A DNA stretch of 64,000 nt from Aidingimonas lacisalsi (GTDB lineage: Bacteria; Pseudomonadota; Gammaproteobacteria; Pseudomonadales; Halomonadaceae): assembly GCF_008079445.1 (NCBI RefSeq), contig NZ_VRYH01000002.1, forward strand, positions 62,001-126,000, in the 5' to 3' direction. This document shows, one piece after another, positions 61,523 to 64,000 of this stretch (positions are counted from its first letter, which is position 1; every line of letters begins with the position of its first letter). The notes beneath the pieces were generated by a model, which worked only from the letters and a program-made list of their open reading frames with translations, did not search any database and was not told where the DNA came from. A program made the position numbers and the translations under genes.

Positions 61523-63217
61523 ATGAACAGTACGTCGCGTAGCATCCCGGTCACGGCGCCGCTGGATGATCCCTTCTATTATCTGCGCAATTTCCAGTTC
61601 GTGCTCGAATGGGTCACCGAGCGTTACGATGACCTGCTGAGCGATGACGAGGAAGCGCTCATCGAGACATTCCATGGGCTACCTCGCATGTCGCAGGCCT
61701 TGATGGTGCGTATGGTCATGCGCAAGGGGTGCTATTTCAGAACCTCCAAACTGCGCTATGCAGAGATAGGTGATCCCTGCGAGAGCCTTTTCCCACTCGC
61801 TGAGGCGGGGTTGGTCGTTGTCGATCCGGAATTGACCGTCGACACGCTTTTGCCGCTCATGACATTGACCGAATTGCGCCGGGCTCTGGCCAGCTATATT
61901 AGCGAAACTGGATTATCTGTCCACGCATCCAAGCGTGACTTGTCGGCCGGCCTGCAGGCAGTGTCATGCGAGACTCGGCGATGGTCGAGCTGGTGGCCAC
62001 AAGCACCGGATGCGGTCGTCATGCTGTGCAACGAGGCGTTGTTCGAGCGCTTGCGTCTGATGTTTTTCGGCAATCTTCGTCAGCATTGGTCGGAATTCGT
62101 GCTGACTGAGCTGGGTATACAGCGTTTTGAAACAGTGGCTTTGCCCGATGAGTCACGTGCGTTTCAAGAGCGAGCCGATATCGACCTCTACCGCGAACTC
62201 CACGACTTGCGTGAGCGGCTCGATGCTGGTGAAGGGCCCGCTGAGTTGTTTGCATCGCTGCCGGTCGGCCCTTTTGCCAATGCGTGGCTGGAATCCCGGC
62301 GCTCTCGCCTGGCATTCCAGATTGCTCGTGAAGCCGAACGTCAGGGGGACACGACAACGGCGATGGCCATTTACCCGCGCTGCCAGCATGTCGAAGCCAG
62401 GGTGCGTCAGTTGCGGCAACTGGAGCGCCGTGGGGAATGCGAAGTCGCCTATCGCATTGCGACTCGTGCCATGGAGTCACCACGCAATGAAGCGGAAATT
62501 CAGCATCTCGAACGGATCCTGCCGCGATTGTGTCGACGGCTTGGGATGGCATCTCCCCCGCAGTGTAGTCGTGTCGATGACACTACTGGGAAGCTTGAGT
62601 CTTTCGCGTTGCGCCTACCGGCAACAGATGGCGTGGAACTGGCCGTCCGAGATCGGCTGGCCCGTGACGAGGCGCCTGTCTATTACGTCGAGAATACGCT
62701 GTTGACCGGTGTGTTCGGCTTGCTCTGCTGGGAGGCGATATTTGCCCCCTTGCCCGGGGCCTTTTTCCACCCTTTCCATGTCGGCCCAGCGGACCTGTAT
62801 CGCGAGGACTTCGTGACGCGACGCCAAGCGCTATTCTCGAACTGCCTATCGATGCTGGACAGCGGTGAATACCGCCAGCGGGTTCGCGATACCTATCGGG
62901 AAAAGTGGGGACGCGCATCACCCTTCGTACATTGGGAATCGATTAGCGAGACTTTACTGGAGCAGGCGCTGGCCTGTGTGCCTGCCAATCACCTGAAATA
63001 CTGTTTCGAGCGCATGCTCATCGATCTTAAGGCCAATCGTGCCGGATTGCCGGATCTCATTCAGTTATGGCCTCGGCAACGACGTTATCGATGGATCGAG
63101 GTGAAGGGGCCGGGCGATCGGCTGCAGGACAATCAGCGCCGCTGGTTAGCCTTCTTTCAACAACATGACATACCGGCAACGGTGTGCCATGTCACCTGGG
63201 AAGCGGATTCTGGATGA
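61523..63217 (+). CDS. FAN1-type structure-specific nuclease with VRR-NUC domain
   Basis: A 564-residue protein of the FAN1 family, related to the human interstrand-crosslink repair nuclease. The C-terminal virus-type replication-repair nuclease site is clear: Asp511 in GLPDLIQ, Glu526 and Lys528 in WIEVKG, the same 15-residue spacing as in human FAN1. The N-terminal part (about 60-200) contains SAP-like DNA-binding helices, and the middle is a helical repeat region (RLRQLERRGECEVAYRIA). It overlaps the downstream helicase by four bases (ATGA). The pair probably processes branched or crosslinked DNA. Confidence 0.92.
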   Translation: MNSTSRSIPVTAPLDDPFYYLRNFQFVLEWVTERYDDLLSDDEEALIETFHGLPRMSQALMVRMVMRKGCYFRTSKLRYAEIGDPCESLFPLAEAGLVVVDPELTVDTLLPLMTLTELRRALASYISETGLSVHASKRDLSAGLQAVSCETRRWSSWWPQAPDAVVMLCNEALFERLRLMFFGNLRQHWSEFVLTELGIQRFETVALPDESRAFQERADIDLYRELHDLRERLDAGEGPAELFASLPVGPFANAWLESRRSRLAFQIAREAERQGDTTTAMAIYPRCQHVEARVRQLRQLERRGECEVAYRIATRAMESPRNEAEIQHLERILPRLCRRLGMASPPQCSRVDDTTGKLESFALRLPATDGVELAVRDRLARDEAPVYYVENTLLTGVFGLLCWEAIFAPLPGAFFHPFHVGPADLYREDFVTRRQALFSNCLSMLDSGEYRQRVRDTYREKWGRASPFVHWESISETLLEQALACVPANHLKYCFERMLIDLKANRAGLPDLIQLWPRQRRYRWIEVKGPGDRLQDNQRRWLAFFQQHDIPATVCHVTWEADSG

Positions 63218-64000
63218 CGGTGTCGGGATTGCATGGTGTCCTCCGTGATGACGGAGTCGAGGGGCTGACATACCGGGTGACTGTGCGGTCCTTGTGTGAG
63301 TTCACGGCCAAGGCGGGCAATCTGGACCATCGTTTTACGCCATCGCCGAGTGCACAGCAGGGGATCGCCGGTCATGCTAGGGTGGCTGCTCGTCGCGGTG
63401 AGCCGTATGAAGCTGAATTGTCTCTGAGCGGTGACTATGTGCCTGCCGCTGCGTACGGGGATGAACTGGGGCACCTGGTCGTCACCGGGCGCGCGGATGG
63501 CTATGACCCGGATGCAAACCGGCTCGAGGAAGTGAAGACTTATCGCGGCCGATTGGATCGAATGCCGGACAACCAGCGTGCTTTGCACTGGGCCCAAGTC
63601 CGGATCTACGGGGCGCTGCTGTGCCGCGCCAGGGCACTGACGACGGTGAACCTGGCGCTGGTCTATCTGGAGCTGTCGACGGACCGCGAAACCGTATTGA
63701 CCGAAACGTTGTCCGCCGAGTCACTCGAGTGTCTCTTCAGAGAGCAGTGTCACATCTTCCTGGCATGGGCCCGGCAGGAAGCTTGCCATCGACACAGGCG
63801 TGACGAGGTATTGTCAGCACTGCGTTTTCCTCATGCCTCGTTTCGTGCCGGTCAACGAACATTAGCGGAATCGACCTTCAAGGCGGCAAGTACAGGACGC
63901 TGTTTACTGGCCCAGGCGCCGACCGGTATCGGTAAGACAATGGGAACGCTGTTTCCTATGCTCATGGCGATGCCCCGCCGAGGCATCGATCGGCTGTTTT
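63214..64000 (+). CDS. PD-(D/E)XK nuclease/DinG-Rad3-type helicase fusion (N-terminal part)
   Basis: The first 262 codons of a gene continuing off the right edge. An N-terminal RecB/Cas4-like nuclease motif is seen as GRADGYDP and EEVKTY (Asp95, Glu106, Lys108), followed by a helical segment. The helicase domain opens with FRAGQRTLAES (Q-motif-like) and Walker A APTGIGKTMGTLFP (Lys241). This matches the DinG/Rad3-like helicases that accompany bacterial FAN1 genes. The iron-sulfur cysteines and later helicase motifs are outside the window. It is coupled to the FAN1 gene by a four-base overlap. Confidence 0.88.
   Translation, partial: MTVSGLHGVLRDDGVEGLTYRVTVRSLCEFTAKAGNLDHRFTPSPSAQQGIAGHARVAARRGEPYEAELSLSGDYVPAAAYGDELGHLVVTGRADGYDPDANRLEEVKTYRGRLDRMPDNQRALHWAQVRIYGALLCRARALTTVNLALVYLELSTDRETVLTETLSAESLECLFREQCHIFLAWARQEACHRHRRDEVLSALRFPHASFRAGQRTLAESTFKAASTGRCLLAQAPTGIGKTMGTLFPMLMAMPRRGIDRLF

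Overview
The window is about 60% GC, densely coded DNA from a heterotrophic gammaproteobacterium. The gene mix (a BCCT osmolyte transporter, carboxynorspermidine genes, polyol and PQQ-alcohol oxidation loci, many periplasmic binding proteins) most resembles Halomonas or a close relative. That assignment is inferred from content; no marker gene is present. I saw no rRNA, tRNA, CRISPR array, integrase or transposase.

Region 1 (1-13.0 kb) is a quinoprotein alcohol-oxidation locus. The pqqA-pqqB-pqqC genes (minus strand, continuing off the left edge) make the PQQ cofactor. Divergent from them lies an operon for a PQQ alcohol dehydrogenase that carries the extra metal-binding Asp of lanthanide-dependent (XoxF-type) enzymes, followed by its cytochrome c, a XoxJ-like binding protein, an unrecognised periplasmic protein, and a four-gene ABC set (binding protein, YVTN beta-propeller, ATPase, permease) matching the PedA1A2BC type linked to lanthanide-dependent growth in Pseudomonas putida. 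A convergent five-gene operon encodes a second ABC importer of the nitrate/sulfonate class, a small Cys-containing periplasmic protein and another cytochrome c.

Region 2 (13.1-28.3 kb) is a large polyol catabolic locus: SorC-family regulator, sorbitol/mannitol ABC importer (smoEFGK), HAD phosphatase, two SDR polyol dehydrogenases, a PfkB kinase, a GatZ/KbaZ-family protein, a FrcK-like kinase, mannitol 2-dehydrogenase, xylulokinase and transaldolase. Together they can take hexitols and pentitols to fructose-6-phosphate and xylulose-5-phosphate; the PfkB plus GatZ-like pair suggests a D-tagatose branch.

Region 3 (28.3-36.3 kb) holds a luciferase-like monooxygenase, a BCCT transporter with a tiny membrane protein behind it, a PhzF-family protein, an extensin-like protein, a DUF1127 protein and the carboxynorspermidine dehydrogenase/decarboxylase pair.

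Region 4 (36.4-41.4 kb) is visibly AT-richer: an amidohydrolase with a complete TRAP transporter, ending beside a 5'-truncated iolB pseudogene. It looks like acquired DNA that replaced inositol genes.

Region 5 (41.4-51.8 kb) has a COG0523 metallochaperone GTPase, an agmatine/polyamine operon (class III aminotransferase, NhaC-type antiporter, agmatine deiminase) with a divergent M20 carbamoyl-amidase, then an operon of two periplasmic binding proteins and a membrane diguanylate cyclase, and a LuxR-type regulator.

Region 6 (52.0-64.0 kb) has an ATP-grasp ligase paired with a CocE/NonD hydrolase; a membrane/coiled-coil protein, a 9-bp tandem repeat, TelA and a UMF1-type MFS transporter; an Old Yellow Enzyme with a near-consensus promoter overlapped by a palindromic operator; a BrkB-family membrane protein; and a FAN1-type nuclease overlapping a nuclease-helicase gene that runs off the right edge.
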